Program-made: the position numbers and the translations under genes
Shown here: positions 43,653 through 54,524 of the stretch, one piece after another
Numbering within the stretch: the stretch's first letter is position 1
Layout: the number at the start of each line of letters is the position of its first letter
DNA from: Streptomyces sp. NBC_01431
Lineage (GTDB): Bacteria; Actinomycetota; Actinomycetes; Streptomycetales; Streptomycetaceae
Assembly: GCF_036231355.1 (NCBI RefSeq)
Contig: NZ_CP109496.1
Location: 1,612,001-1,676,000 of the forward strand
Length of the DNA: 64,000 nt
Reading direction: 5' to 3'
Notes under the pieces: generated by a model
The model's database searches: none
Told to the model about the DNA's origin: nothing
Seen by the model: only the letters and a program-made list of their open reading frames with translations

Positions 43653-44222
43653 CTTGCTATCCCTTGCTTTCGAACAGGCAGTCGCGCCGCTTCAGACCCT
43701 ATCCGCCCGGTGCGCGCCTGCCCATAGCTGGCAGCCTCCACGAACGCCATGGCACCCCACAAAATCAGAACATTCCACACCATAGTGGGGCGCCATGAGC
43801 AGGGATTCGATCGATCATTTCGCCTGGAGGCACCCCGCCCGGACGGCCCAACCCCGCCGACCGAACCGCCCCGACTCCACATCACCGCGAACGTCGGCGA
43901 CTCGCAGACCACGCGCACGCAGCTCGTCATCATCGGCTGGCTCTCGGCGGCTTTCGTACTCCGCCCTCTCGGGACTCGAATCCACCGGGAGCGGCCGGCC
44001 TCGCGGGCGCGGTGCACCGGAGCGGCCGCACCGCATGGGCGTCGCGCTACGGGCGATCGTCGGCGACGCCATCACCGCGCGAGCCTCGGCCCTGAACCAC
44101 CGGTTGCGCCGGACCACCAAGTCCCGTATGGGTGAAGACAGTTCGGGCCCTGGTCAGCCCTGACAAGGGCGGGCCCGCCATACCGCCCGGCCTCCCCTGC
44201 CAGGCGCCCTACCCTGCTCACC
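43653..44222. other. 570-base stretch without a convincing gene
   Basis: Open frames exist in several phases on both strands, but their products are Arg/Ser/Pro-rich without recognisable folds, and none has a convincing ribosome binding site. An ATG at 43795 opens a 122-codon frame with a purine stretch upstream; I could not support it as a protein. Possibly decayed DNA. Confidence 0.5.
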
Positions 44223-44717
44223 ATGACCGACAACGACTACGTCACTTACATCGCGGGCCTGCCCCGCGTCCTCGCCGGGGCCGCCGCGCTGTTCCGGGAT
44301 GCCGGGGGCCGGGTGCTGCTCGTCGAGCCCAACTACCGGGAGGGCTGGGGGCTGCCCGGCGGGACCATCGAGTCCGACACCGACGAGACCCCGCGCGGGG
44401 CGGCCCGCCGTGAGACGTTCGAGGAGATCGGCCTCGACGTGGAGCTGGGCAGGCTGCTCGCGGTGGATTGGGCGCACGGCCCCGCGCGGCCGCCGATCGT
44501 CGCCTACATCTTCGACGGCGGGGTGCTCGACGACGAGCGCCTGAAGACGATCCGCCTCCAGGAGGAGGAACTGCTCTCCTGGCGCCTGGTCCCCCGCGAG
44601 GACCTGCCCGACCACCTGCCGGCCACCCTGTGCCACCGCGTAGTGGCCGCGCTCGACGCCGTGACGAAGAACCACGGCGCCGTCGAGCTGGAGAACGGGC
44701 GCCCGGCGGTGAGGTGA
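44223..44717 (+). CDS. Nudix hydrolase
   Basis: 164 residues. The Nudix box reads GGTIESDTDETPRGAARRET then FEEIG. The REx2EExG core and its spacing to the preceding glutamate are normal, but the loop between GG and that glutamate is two residues longer than the canonical Gx5E. The sequence starts VTYIAGLPRVLAGAAALFRD. It hydrolyses a nucleoside diphosphate linked to another group; the substrate is not readable. It lies directly upstream of a sirtuin gene, and a macro-domain gene is 3 kb away, so an ADP-ribose-type substrate is possible. Confidence 0.88.
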   Translation: MTDNDYVTYIAGLPRVLAGAAALFRDAGGRVLLVEPNYREGWGLPGGTIESDTDETPRGAARRETFEEIGLDVELGRLLAVDWAHGPARPPIVAYIFDGGVLDDERLKTIRLQEEELLSWRLVPREDLPDHLPATLCHRVVAALDAVTKNHGAVELENGRPAVR

Positions 44718-44795
44718 GGGGCCTGCGTGCGCCCGCGGTACGGCCTCGCCCAGAAACCGTTCGCCGTCCGCCGCGGTGCCGCCTACGCTCCCCGC

Positions 44796-45518
44796 ATGGG
44801 CAAGCCACTCGTCGCGATTCTCTCCGGGGCCGGGATCTCCACGGACTCCGGGATCCCCGACTACCGCGGGCCGAACGGCCTGTGGCGGCGCGATCCGGAG
44901 GCCGAGAAGCTGGTCACGTACGCCTCCTACATGGCCGATCCGGAGATCCGGCGCCGGTCGTGGCTGATGCGCCGCGACAGCCCCGCCCTCAAGGCCGAGC
45001 CCAACGCGGCCCACCGGGCCGTCGCCGAGTTCGAGAGGTCCGGGGCGCCGGTGCGGGTGATCACCCAGAACGTCGACGGGCTGCAACAGCGCGCGGGCTT
45101 CCCCGACCGCAAGATCCTCGAACTCCACGGCACCGCACGGGCGGTGACCTGCACCCGCTGCCATGCGCGGTCCTCGATGGCCGAGGCGCTGGCGCGGGTC
45201 ACGGCGGGCGAGGCCGACCCGCCGTGCACGGTCTGCGGGGGCATCCTCAAGTCGGCGACGGTCATGTTCGGTGAACGCCTCGCCCCGGAGGTGCTCGCCC
45301 AGGCGATGGCCATCGCCAAGGCCTGCGAGGTGTTCATCGCGGTCGGTACGACTCTTCAGGTGCAGCCGGCCGCCTCACTCGCCGGGATCGCGGCGGACGG
45401 CGGTGCCCGGCTGGTCATCGTGAACGCCGATCCGACCCCGTACGACGCGCTCGCGGACGAGATCGTGAGGGAGCCGATCGGCACGGCGCTGCCCCAGCTC
45501 CTGGGCGAGCTCCGGTAG
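44796..45518 (+). CDS. Sirtuin NAD-dependent protein deacylase
   Basis: 240 residues from the ATG at 44796; a TACGCT element seven bases upstream suggests leaderless transcription. NAD-binding GAGISTDSGIPDYRG, TQNVDGLQQRAG, the catalytic His in LELHGTARAVTC, and four zinc cysteines in CTRCHARSS and PPCTVCGG are all present. It removes acyl groups from lysines, producing nicotinamide and O-acyl-ADP-ribose. Neighbours: Nudix upstream, Ogt downstream. Confidence 0.95.
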   Translation: MGKPLVAILSGAGISTDSGIPDYRGPNGLWRRDPEAEKLVTYASYMADPEIRRRSWLMRRDSPALKAEPNAAHRAVAEFERSGAPVRVITQNVDGLQQRAGFPDRKILELHGTARAVTCTRCHARSSMAEALARVTAGEADPPCTVCGGILKSATVMFGERLAPEVLAQAMAIAKACEVFIAVGTTLQVQPAASLAGIAADGGARLVIVNADPTPYDALADEIVREPIGTALPQLLGELR

Positions 45519-45610
45519 GGCGGCCGATGGAGCCCGAGAAGAACGGCTGACGGCTGAGGCTCGGGGCCCGCACCGCGCGGGACCCGGCCACGCCGCGCGG
45601 GACCCGGATT

Positions 45611-46111
45611 TCAGAAGAGCGCGTCCTCCGTTTCTCCCCGCTCGAACGCCAGCAGCCGCTGCTTGCGGTCCAGGCCACCGCCGTAGCCGGTGAGGCTGCC
45701 GTTGGCGCCGATGACGCGGTGGCAGGGCACGATGATGCCGACCGGGTTCTTGCCGTTGGCCAGGCCCACCGCGCGGGAGGCGTTCGGGTTGCCGAGGGCC
45801 TCGGCGAGCTCGCTGTAGGAGCGGGTCTCGCCGTACGGGATCTGCTGGAGCCGCTCCCAGACGCGCTGCTGGAACGGGGTGCCCCGGAGGTCCAAGTCCA
45901 GTGTGAATTCCGTGAGTTCACCGGCGAAGTACGCCCGAAGCTGTCGGACGACTTCCGGGAAGGGACCTTCGGTATCGGGTTCGCCGAAGGTCTCGTCGGA
46001 CGGACGGTGGCGCTGGCCGACCATGTGGAGACGGCTGAGGACGCCGTCGCTGGCGACGAGGGTGAGCGGACCGTACGGGCTGTCGACGACCGTGTGGGTG
46101 ATGCTGGTCAT
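45611..46111 (-). CDS. ogt: Methylated-DNA-protein cysteine methyltransferase
   Basis: 166 residues. The active-site block is GIIVPCHRVIGANGSLTGYG with acceptor Cys130, preceded by the helix-turn-helix region RVWERLQQIPYGETRSYSEL. It transfers methyl from O6-methylguanine to itself. It starts 13 bases after the Ada-AlkA fusion gene and is probably co-transcribed with it. Confidence 0.95.
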   Translation of the reverse strand: MTSITHTVVDSPYGPLTLVASDGVLSRLHMVGQRHRPSDETFGEPDTEGPFPEVVRQLRAYFAGELTEFTLDLDLRGTPFQQRVWERLQQIPYGETRSYSELAEALGNPNASRAVGLANGKNPVGIIVPCHRVIGANGSLTGYGGGLDRKQRLLAFERGETEDALF

Positions 46112-46123
46112 GACTGAACTCCC

Positions 46124-47617
46124 TTATGCAGGAAGGCGGTTGATGGCATGGTCCTCGGTCGCCCAGAGGTACTGGACTGCGTAGGCGCGCCAGGGTCGCC
46201 AAGCGGCGGCGCGCGCGGTGAGCGCTGCGGGGGTGGAGGGCAGTCCGAGGTTCCCGGCCGCCCGGCGCATGCCGAGGTCGGAGGGCAGGAAGGCGTCCGG
46301 GTCGCCGAGCGCCCGCATCGCGATCACCTCGACGGTCCAGGGGCCGAAGCCGGGCATGTCCATGAGCTGGGCCCGCGCCAGGTTCCAGTCGCTGTCGAGG
46401 CCGAGCTTCAGCGTGCCGTCGGCGAGGGCCGCGATCAGCGTGGTGAGCGTGGTGCGGCGGCTGCGCGGCAGCGCGAGCCGCGCCGGGTCGATCTCGGCGA
46501 GCTGGGCGGGGGCGGGGAAGAGGTGGGTGAGCCCGCCCGCCGGGTCATCGACCGCCTGGCCGTGCGCGACGACCAGCCGGGCGGCGTGGGTGCGGGCGGC
46601 GGCCGTCGAGACCTGCTGGCCGAGCACCGCCCGCACCGCGAACTCGGCGGCGTCCACCGTGCGCGGCACCCGGCGGCCCGGTGCCTTGTCGACCAGCGGC
46701 GCGAACAGCGGATCGGCGCGCAGCCGGTCGTCCACGGCCACCGGGTCGGCGTCGAGGTCGAGCATCCAGCGGCAGCGGCTGATGGCGATGGTGAGGTCAC
46801 GCAGATCGGTGAGGCGCAGTACGCATCCGATGTGCTCGGGCTGCGGGGTGAGTTCGGCGATGCCGTGGCCGTGGGGCAGGGAGAGGGTCCGGCGAAACGA
46901 GCCGTCGCGCCACTCCTCGACACCGGGAACACCGGTAGCGGCGAGGTGGCCGAAGAGGTTGTCGGGGGTGAGCGGGGCCCGGAAGGGCAGCCGCAGGGTG
47001 ATGGCGCCCGGCGTCTGGTGGGCGATGCCCCGGGCGGCACGGGCGCGCAGCTCGGTCGGGGCGAGCGCGAAAACTTCGCGGACGGTGTCGTTGAAGGTGC
47101 GGATCGAGGAGAACCCGGCGGCGAAGGCGACCTCGGCCATGGGCAGCGGGGTGGTCTCGATGAGCAGCCGGGCGGTCTGCGCGCGCTGCGCCCTGGCCAG
47201 GGCGAGGGGTCCGGCGCCGAGCTCGGCGAGCAGCTGGCGTTCGATCTGGCGGGCGCTGTAGCCGAGGCGGGAGGCGAGGCCGGGCACACCGTCGCGGTCG
47301 ACGACTCCGTCCCGGATGAGGCGCATGGCGCGGGCGACCGTGTCGGCGCGGGCGTTCCACTCGGGCGAGCCGGGCGTGGTGTCGGGGCGGCAGCGCTTGC
47401 AGGCCCGGAATCCGGCCTGCTGGCAGGCGGCCGCGCTCGGGTAGAAGGTCATGTTCTCGACCTTCGGCGGCACGACCGGGCAGCTGGGGCGGCAGTAGAT
47501 GCGGGTGGTCAGGACGGCCGTGAAGAACCAGCCGTCGAAACGCGCGTCCTTGGACTGGACCGCGCGTACGCAACGCTCGGTGTCGGTGTGCATCGGGGCG
47601 GCAGCGGCGGGGTGCAT
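46124..47617 (-). CDS. Ada-type regulator fused to AlkA 3-methyladenine DNA glycosylase
   Basis: 497 residues. The N-terminal Ada methyl-phosphotriester domain has zinc cysteines in YCRPSCP and CKRC. An AraC helix-turn-helix follows (about 90-190), then the AlkA N-terminal domain (about 200-310) and a helix-hairpin-helix glycosylase (MPGFGPWTVEVIAMRALG, catalytic Asp in FLPSDLG). It senses methyl damage, likely activates this operon, and excises alkylated bases. This three-part fusion is common in actinobacteria. An internal Met near residue 9 is an alternative start. Confidence 0.95.
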   Translation of the reverse strand: MHPAAAAPMHTDTERCVRAVQSKDARFDGWFFTAVLTTRIYCRPSCPVVPPKVENMTFYPSAAACQQAGFRACKRCRPDTTPGSPEWNARADTVARAMRLIRDGVVDRDGVPGLASRLGYSARQIERQLLAELGAGPLALARAQRAQTARLLIETTPLPMAEVAFAAGFSSIRTFNDTVREVFALAPTELRARAARGIAHQTPGAITLRLPFRAPLTPDNLFGHLAATGVPGVEEWRDGSFRRTLSLPHGHGIAELTPQPEHIGCVLRLTDLRDLTIAISRCRWMLDLDADPVAVDDRLRADPLFAPLVDKAPGRRVPRTVDAAEFAVRAVLGQQVSTAAARTHAARLVVAHGQAVDDPAGGLTHLFPAPAQLAEIDPARLALPRSRRTTLTTLIAALADGTLKLGLDSDWNLARAQLMDMPGFGPWTVEVIAMRALGDPDAFLPSDLGMRRAAGNLGLPSTPAALTARAAAWRPWRAYAVQYLWATEDHAINRLPA

Positions 47618-47677
47618 GCGTCAAGCATCGGGCACGGACGCCCGCCTCGGCTGGCGAGAATCCGACATCGACCTTGC

Positions 47678-47711
47678 GGGGCCAGGGGTTCCTCGGGGCC
47701 AGGGGTTCCTC
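47678..47711. repeat. Two tandem copies of a 17-bp unit
   Basis: GGGGCCAGGGGTTCCTC at 47678-47694 and again, identical, at 47695-47711, between the divergently oriented ends of neighbouring genes. Probably slippage in a non-coding gap. Confidence 0.85.
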
Positions 47712-47731
47712 GGTCTTGCCCGGCCCGGGAC

Positions 47732-48259
47732 TCAGTCGTCCAGGGCCCGCGCGAAGGCCTGGTATGCCGTTTCGTCGAACAGGACGAAGCGGATTTCCGT
47801 GAGCGGCGGGCCGCCGTGCTCGCGGGCGGCTTGGATCGCGATCCGCGCCCCGCTGTCGATGGGCCACCCGAAGATGCCGGTCGAGATCGCGGGGAAGGCG
47901 ATGGTCGTCGCACCCAGCTCCCGCGCGAGCGTGAGGGACTCCCGGTAGCAGGAGGCGAGCAGCACGGTGCGGTCCTCGTCCTTCGACCAGACCGGGCCGA
48001 CGGTGTGGATCACATGGCGGGCGTCGAGCAGCCCGGCCGTGGTGGCGACCGCCCGGCCGGTCGGCAGTCCCTTGCCGTACCGCGAGGCGCGCAGCCTGCG
48101 GCAGTCGTCGAGGATGGCGGGGCCGCCGCGCCGGTGGATCGCGCCGTCGACCCCGCCGCCGCCCAGCAGCGACGAATTGGCGGCGTTGACGATGACGTCC
48201 ACGGACTGCTCGGTGATGTCGCCGCGCACCAGCACGATGTCCGCGTGGGGGGAACTCAT
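47732..48259 (-). CDS. Macro-domain protein, probable O-acetyl-ADP-ribose deacetylase
   Basis: 175 residues from the ATG at 48259, which overlaps the stop of the FAD oxidoreductase gene (ATGA). The macro-domain signature is present: [20 protein letters not shown], the glycine loop [18 protein letters not shown], and [13 protein letters not shown]. It binds ADP-ribose and by family hydrolyses O-acetyl-ADP-ribose, the by-product of the sirtuin encoded 2.2 kb away, or removes ADP-ribose from proteins. Confidence 0.92.
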   Translation of the reverse strand: MSSPHADIVLVRGDITEQSVDVIVNAANSSLLGGGGVDGAIHRRGGPAILDDCRRLRASRYGKGLPTGRAVATTAGLLDARHVIHTVGPVWSKDEDRTVLLASCYRESLTLARELGATTIAFPAISTGIFGWPIDSGARIAIQAAREHGGPPLTEIRFVLFDETAYQAFARALDD

Positions 48260-49671
48260 CGCTGATCGGCCTTCCGCAGGCCGCGCCACACGGCCTTCGC
48301 CGCGTTGTGGCCGGACATTCCGTGCACGCCGGGGCCCGGCCACGCGGCCGATGAGCACAGGAACACCGACGGGTGCCGTGTCGTGTACGGGAACAGGGAG
48401 ATCTTCGGGCGGAGCAGCAGCTGGAGGCCGCGGGCCGCGCCGCAGGCGATGTCGCCGCCGACGTAGTTGGCGTTGCGCGCGGCGAGCTGGGGCGGACCGG
48501 CGGTCGCGCGGGCCAGGACGCGGTCGCGGAAGCCGGGTGCGAACCGCTCGATCTGCCGCTCCATGGCGTCTGTGAGGTCGCCCTCCCATCCGTTGGGGAC
48601 GTGCCCGTAGGCCCAGAACACGTGCTTGCCCTCGGGCGCGCGGGACGGGTCGACCAGGCTGGGCTGGGCGGTGATCAGGAAGGGCGTCTGGGGGGCCGTG
48701 CCGCCGGAGGCCTGGTTCAGAGCGGTGCCGATGTCGCGGCTGGAGGGACCGATCTGGACGGTACCGGCGAGCCGGGCTTCCTTCGCCGTCCACGGAACGG
48801 GTCCGTCCAGGGCGTAATCGATCTTGAAGACGGCGGCGCCGTACTTGTAGTGCTCGTACGCCCTGCCCAGGCCCGCGATCCGGGCGAGCGCGGTGGGCGA
48901 GGTGTCGAAGACGTAGGCGCGGGCTGGCGGCAGGTCATCGAGGCGCTTGACCTCGAAGCCGGTGTTGATCACGCCGCCCAGGTCGCGCAGATACGCGGCG
49001 AGGGCGTCGGAGATCGACTGGGAGCCGCCGCGCGGCAGCGGCCAGCCGTTCTCGTGCGCGGCCAGCGCGAAGAGCATGCCGACGCCGCCGGTGGCCAGAC
49101 CGCCCAGCGGGGCGATGACATGGGCGACGAGTCCGGCCATCAGGGCGCGCGCCCGGTCGTCCTTGAAGCGCCGCATCAGCCAGCTGTACGGCGGCAGCCC
49201 GACGGTCCCGAACCGGGCGAGCCCAACGGGGTCACGCGGCAGCGCGGTCAGCGGCAGCGACATGAAGTCCCGCGCCAGGACGTCCCACTTGCCGAGGAAG
49301 GGTGCGAGCAGCCGGCGGTAGGTACCGGCGTCGCGCGGTCCGAAGGACGCGGCGGTCTCGGAGACCGAGCGGGACAGCACGGCGGCCGTACCGTCGTCGA
49401 AGGGGTGCGCCATCGGCAGCTCCGGGTGCAGCCATTCAAGGCCGTACCGGTCGAGCGGCATGTTCCGGAAGGCGGGCGAGCCGATGCCCAGGGGGTGGAC
49501 GGCGGAGCACGGATCGTGGCGGAAGCCGGGCAGGGTGAGCTCTTCGGTTCTCGCCCCGCCGCCCACGGTGTCCTTGGCCTCGAAGACCTCAACGCGCAGG
49601 CCCCTCCTGGCCAGTTCGACCGCGGCGGTCAGTCCATTGGGCCCCGCCCCCACGACGACGGCATCGATCAT
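48256..49671 (-). CDS. Phytoene-desaturase-like NAD(P)/FAD-dependent oxidoreductase
   Basis: 471 residues from the ATG at 49671 with GAGGTG upstream. The N-terminal dinucleotide fold reads [20 protein letters not shown]. The C-terminal FAD block is [18 protein letters not shown], with YVGGDIACG before it. This is the PYROXD2-like branch of the phytoene desaturase superfamily; substrates are unknown and no carotenoid genes adjoin. It overlaps the macro-domain gene by four bases. Confidence 0.88.
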   Translation of the reverse strand: MIDAVVVGAGPNGLTAAVELARRGLRVEVFEAKDTVGGGARTEELTLPGFRHDPCSAVHPLGIGSPAFRNMPLDRYGLEWLHPELPMAHPFDDGTAAVLSRSVSETAASFGPRDAGTYRRLLAPFLGKWDVLARDFMSLPLTALPRDPVGLARFGTVGLPPYSWLMRRFKDDRARALMAGLVAHVIAPLGGLATGGVGMLFALAAHENGWPLPRGGSQSISDALAAYLRDLGGVINTGFEVKRLDDLPPARAYVFDTSPTALARIAGLGRAYEHYKYGAAVFKIDYALDGPVPWTAKEARLAGTVQIGPSSRDIGTALNQASGGTAPQTPFLITAQPSLVDPSRAPEGKHVFWAYGHVPNGWEGDLTDAMERQIERFAPGFRDRVLARATAGPPQLAARNANYVGGDIACGAARGLQLLLRPKISLFPYTTRHPSVFLCSSAAWPGPGVHGMSGHNAAKAVWRGLRKADQR

Positions 49672-49800
49672 CGACGGCACCTCGGACTCCTCACGCCACA
49701 CCGGCCAGGACCCCCAGGATATTCCGGCGCACCGACAATCCGGCCCGGGGTGCCGTCCGGCCGGTGAACTCGCCGAAAGTCCAGCCCCGAGGTACCCCGC

Positions 49801-50628
49801 TCACTCCCCCGCGAGCAGCCCGCGCACCAGCTCCGCGGTCGCCGCGTCGCGGGCCGCGGTGAACGGGAGCGCGTTGCCCCCGGTGATCCGGAACGGCTCG
49901 CCGGTGATCGTGGTCTGGGCGCCGCCCGCCTCAATCACCAGGAGCAGGCCCGCCGCGTGGTCCCAGGCGTACTCCCAGGAGAACGCGAGGGCGTCCAGCT
50001 CGCCGCGGGCTATCGCGAGGTATTCGAGACCGGCCGAGCCGCACGGGCGGGGCTGAACGCCGTCGGTGCGCAGGCCGAGCAGGGCCCGCTTCTGCTCGGG
50101 GGTCGTGTAGTCCGGGTGGGAGGTGGCGACCTCGATGACCGCGCCGGGCGCGGGCGAACCCGCGTGCAGCGGCTCGCCGTTGACGGTGGCGCCGCGACCC
50201 CGGACGGCGACGGCCATCTCGTCAAGCGCCGGCGCGTACGTCCAGGAGGCCAGCAGTTCGCCTTGGTGGGCGAGCGCGACCAGGGTGCAGAATCCGGCTT
50301 CGCCGTGGACGAACTGGCGGGTGCCGTCCACCGGGTCGACGATCCACACCGGCGCGTCGCCCAGCAGCGCCTCGTACACCGCCGGGTCGGCGTGCACGGC
50401 CTCCTCGCCGACCACCACCGAGCCGGGAAGTATCGCCGTGAGCGCGGCGGTCAGATGCTCTTCCGCGAGCCGGTCGGCGACCGTCACGAGGTCGTGCGGG
50501 CCGTTCTTCTCAAGCACCTCGTGCGAAGCGAGCTGCCGGAAGCGCGGCATGATCTCGACGGCGGCCGCCTTGCGGACCGCCTCTTCGACCGCTGCCGTAC
50601 CACCGGTGAGAAAGCCTTCGTCGATCAT
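49801..50628 (-). CDS. Inositol monophosphatase family protein
   Basis: 275 residues from the ATG at 50628. Metal-binding motifs are VVGEEAVHAD, WIVDPVDGTRQFVHGE and, near the C-terminus, WDHAAGLLLVIEAGG. It cleaves small phosphate esters such as inositol-1-phosphate, histidinol phosphate or a nucleotide, using magnesium. The gene is single, divergent from the lipoate ligase gene with about 190 bases between. Confidence 0.9.
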   Translation of the reverse strand: MIDEGFLTGGTAAVEEAVRKAAAVEIMPRFRQLASHEVLEKNGPHDLVTVADRLAEEHLTAALTAILPGSVVVGEEAVHADPAVYEALLGDAPVWIVDPVDGTRQFVHGEAGFCTLVALAHQGELLASWTYAPALDEMAVAVRGRGATVNGEPLHAGSPAPGAVIEVATSHPDYTTPEQKRALLGLRTDGVQPRPCGSAGLEYLAIARGELDALAFSWEYAWDHAAGLLLVIEAGGAQTTITGEPFRITGGNALPFTAARDAATAELVRGLLAGE

Positions 50629-50819
50629 GTGTCCAGCAAAGCACGCGGCACTGACAATCGGCGAGCCCCATCCGACGAACCGGCCAACACCACAGGACTT
50701 CGAGGTGAACGGGCCGCGCAGACCGCCGGTGCGTCCGGGCCCGTGCTCCGGCGCCCGGGGCCGGAATACGACGCGCCCCATTACCGTTGAGCCCGCTCGG
50801 AACAGATGGAGGCAAACCG

Positions 50820-51875
50820 GTGCACGGCGAATACAAGGTCCCCGGCGGCAAGCTCGTCGTGGTCGATCTGGACACCCGCGACGGAGTCCTGCGGGACGTG
50901 GCGGTCGCGGGCGACTTCTTCCTTGAGCCCGACGAGGCGATCCTGGCGATCAACCGGTCCCTGGAGGGCGCACCGGCCGACACCGACGCGGCGGCCCTCG
51001 CGGCCCGCATCGATGCCGCTCTGCCACCGGGCACCACCATGTACGGCCTGACGTCGGAGGGCGTCGCGGTCGCCGTACGCCGGGCCCTCGCCCACGCCAC
51101 CGACTGGAACGACTACGACTGGCAGCTCATCCACGAGGCCCCGCAATCCCCCGCGCTCCACATGGCACTTGACGAGGTCATCACCGCCGAGGTCGCATCG
51201 GGCCGCCGCCCGCCCACCCTGCGCGTGTGGGAGTGGGGCGCCCCCGCCGTTGTCATCGGCAGCTTCCAGTCGCTGCGCAACGAGGTCGACCCGGCGGGCG
51301 CCGAACGCCACGGCATCACGGTGGTGCGGCGGATCAGCGGCGGCGGCGCCATGTTCATCGAGCCGGGCAACACGATCACGTACTCGCTGTCCGTGCCCGA
51401 CGCCCTGGTTCAGGGCCTGTCCTTCGCGGACAGCTACGCCTATCTGGACGACTGGGTGCTCGGCGCGCTCGGTGACATGGGCGTCAAGGCCTGGTACCAG
51501 CCCCTCAACGACATCGCGACCGAGGCCGGGAAGATCGCGGGCGCCGCGCAGAAGCGCGTGGTGGCCGACGACGGCGCGGTGCTGCACCACGTGACGATGG
51601 CGTACGACATCGACGCGGACAAGATGCTCGACGTGCTGCGCATCGGCCGGGAGAAGCTGTCCGACAAGGGCACGAAGAGCGCGAAGAAGCGGGTCGACCC
51701 GCTGCGGCGGCAGACCGGTCTGCCGCGCGAGGCCGTCATCGAGCGGATGGTCGCGTCCTTCCGCTCCCGGTACGGTCTGACCGAAGGCCGGGTCACGGAC
51801 CAGGAGTTGGCCCGCGCCCAGGAGTTGGCGGCAACGAAGTTCGCCACCGAGGAGTGGACGGCGCGCGTGCCGTGA
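50820..51875 (+). CDS. Lipoate-protein ligase A family protein with N-terminal accessory domain
   Basis: 351 residues from a GTG at 50820 with GGAGG seven bases upstream. Residues 1-95 resemble the lipoate-ligase accessory (Lip_prot_lig_C) domain: VPGGKLVVVDLDTRDGVLRD. The biotin/lipoyl ligase catalytic domain follows, with RRISGGGAMFIEPGNTITYS and the lysine region NDIATEAGKIAGAAQKR. Thus the accessory domain precedes the catalytic one, the reverse of E. coli LplA. It attaches lipoate or octanoate to carrier-protein lysines. Confidence 0.9.
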   Translation: MHGEYKVPGGKLVVVDLDTRDGVLRDVAVAGDFFLEPDEAILAINRSLEGAPADTDAAALAARIDAALPPGTTMYGLTSEGVAVAVRRALAHATDWNDYDWQLIHEAPQSPALHMALDEVITAEVASGRRPPTLRVWEWGAPAVVIGSFQSLRNEVDPAGAERHGITVVRRISGGGAMFIEPGNTITYSLSVPDALVQGLSFADSYAYLDDWVLGALGDMGVKAWYQPLNDIATEAGKIAGAAQKRVVADDGAVLHHVTMAYDIDADKMLDVLRIGREKLSDKGTKSAKKRVDPLRRQTGLPREAVIERMVASFRSRYGLTEGRVTDQELARAQELAATKFATEEWTARVP

Positions 51876-51915
51876 TCCGGGCGGCGAGGGCCAGGGGGAC
51901 GCGGGCGGTCGACGC

Positions 51916-53442
<1,527 letters not shown>

Positions 53443-53513
53443 GGGCAGGCCATTCGTTCGGGGAAACGCCGTTGGAGGCGAACGGGCCGTGCGGGTGCGG
53501 CAGTTGGCGGAAC

Positions 53514-54512
53514 TCAGCGCAGGGCGGGGATGATGCTCCGGCCGTACGCGTCGATGACGGCCTCGCGGGCGTCGTGCATCGCGTACACCGCGAACTGGTC
53601 GACGCCCAGATCGCGCAGCGCCTTCAGTTTCTCGATGTGCGCCTCGGCCGGGCCGAGCAGGCAGAAGCGGTCGACGATCTCGTCGGGCACGAAGGCGGTG
53701 TCCGGGTTCCCGGTGCGGCCGTGGTGGCTGTAGTCGTAGCCCTGACGGGACTTGATGTACTCGGTGAGTGCGTCGGGGACCAGTCCGGAGTGCTCGCCGT
53801 AGCGGGCCACCAGGTCGGCCACGTGGTTGCCGACCATGCCGCCGAACCAGCGGCACTGTTCGCGGGCGTGGGCCAGGTCGTCGCCGACGTAGGCGGGTGC
53901 GGCGACGCAGATCGTGATCGACTCGGGGTCTCGGCCGGCGTCGGCGGCCGCCTTGCGCACCGCCTTCACCATCCATTCGGTCAGGAACGGGTCGGCGAGC
54001 TGGAGGATGAAGCCGTCGGCCTTCTCGCCCGCCAGGGCGAGCGCCTTCGGGCCGTACGCCGCCATCCAGACGGGCAGCCTGCCGTCCTTGACCCAGGGCA
54101 GACGCAGCCGCTGGCCGTCGACCTCGGCCTCGCGGCCCTCGGCGAGGTCGCGGATGACGCCGATGGCCTCGCCGAGCCGGGCCAGGGTGTTGGGTTTGCG
54201 TCCGGCCACCCGCATCGCGGAGTCGCCGCGCCCAATGCCGCAGACGGTCCGGTTGCCGTACATGTCGTTGAGGGTGGCGAAGGTGGAGGCGGTGACCTCC
54301 CAGGTACGGGTGCCCGGGTTGGTCACCATGGGGCCGATGGTGAGGCGCTGGGTGTTCGCCAGGATCTGGCTGTAGATGACGAAGGGTTCCTGCCACAGCA
54401 CGGCCGAGTCGAAGGTCCAGCCGTAGTGGAAGCCGTTGCGCTCGGCCCGCTTCATCAGGCTGACGACCTGGGCGGCGGGCGGATCGGTCTGCAGGACGAG
54501 TCCGAAGTCCAT
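53514..54512 (-). CDS. LLM-class F420-dependent oxidoreductase
   Basis: 332 residues, a luciferase-like TIM barrel. MDFGLVLQTDPPAAQVVSLM starts the protein; TIGPMVTNPGTRTWEVTAST and CGIGRGDSAMRVAGRKP contribute to the flavin/F420 pocket. The sequence matches the subgroup that accompanies hydantoinase genes in Streptomyces. The reaction is unknown. Embedded between dihydropyrimidinase and transporter genes, it could reduce the pyrimidine ring with F420H2 or oxidise an intermediate. It starts 13 bases after the hydantoinase stop. Confidence 0.88.
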   Translation of the reverse strand: MDFGLVLQTDPPAAQVVSLMKRAERNGFHYGWTFDSAVLWQEPFVIYSQILANTQRLTIGPMVTNPGTRTWEVTASTFATLNDMYGNRTVCGIGRGDSAMRVAGRKPNTLARLGEAIGVIRDLAEGREAEVDGQRLRLPWVKDGRLPVWMAAYGPKALALAGEKADGFILQLADPFLTEWMVKAVRKAAADAGRDPESITICVAAPAYVGDDLAHAREQCRWFGGMVGNHVADLVARYGEHSGLVPDALTEYIKSRQGYDYSHHGRTGNPDTAFVPDEIVDRFCLLGPAEAHIEKLKALRDLGVDQFAVYAMHDAREAVIDAYGRSIIPALR

Positions 54513-54524
54513 GGTGTGGTGCTC

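Noticed and set aside
47678..47711. Two 17-bp tandem copies as the start of a CRISPR array
   Set aside because: The copies are directly adjacent with no spacers and only two units exist.
48373..49767. A plus-strand frame of about 460 codons opposite the FAD oxidoreductase
   Set aside because: Low-complexity Gly/Ala/Arg/Glu-rich antisense shadow with no recognisable domain.
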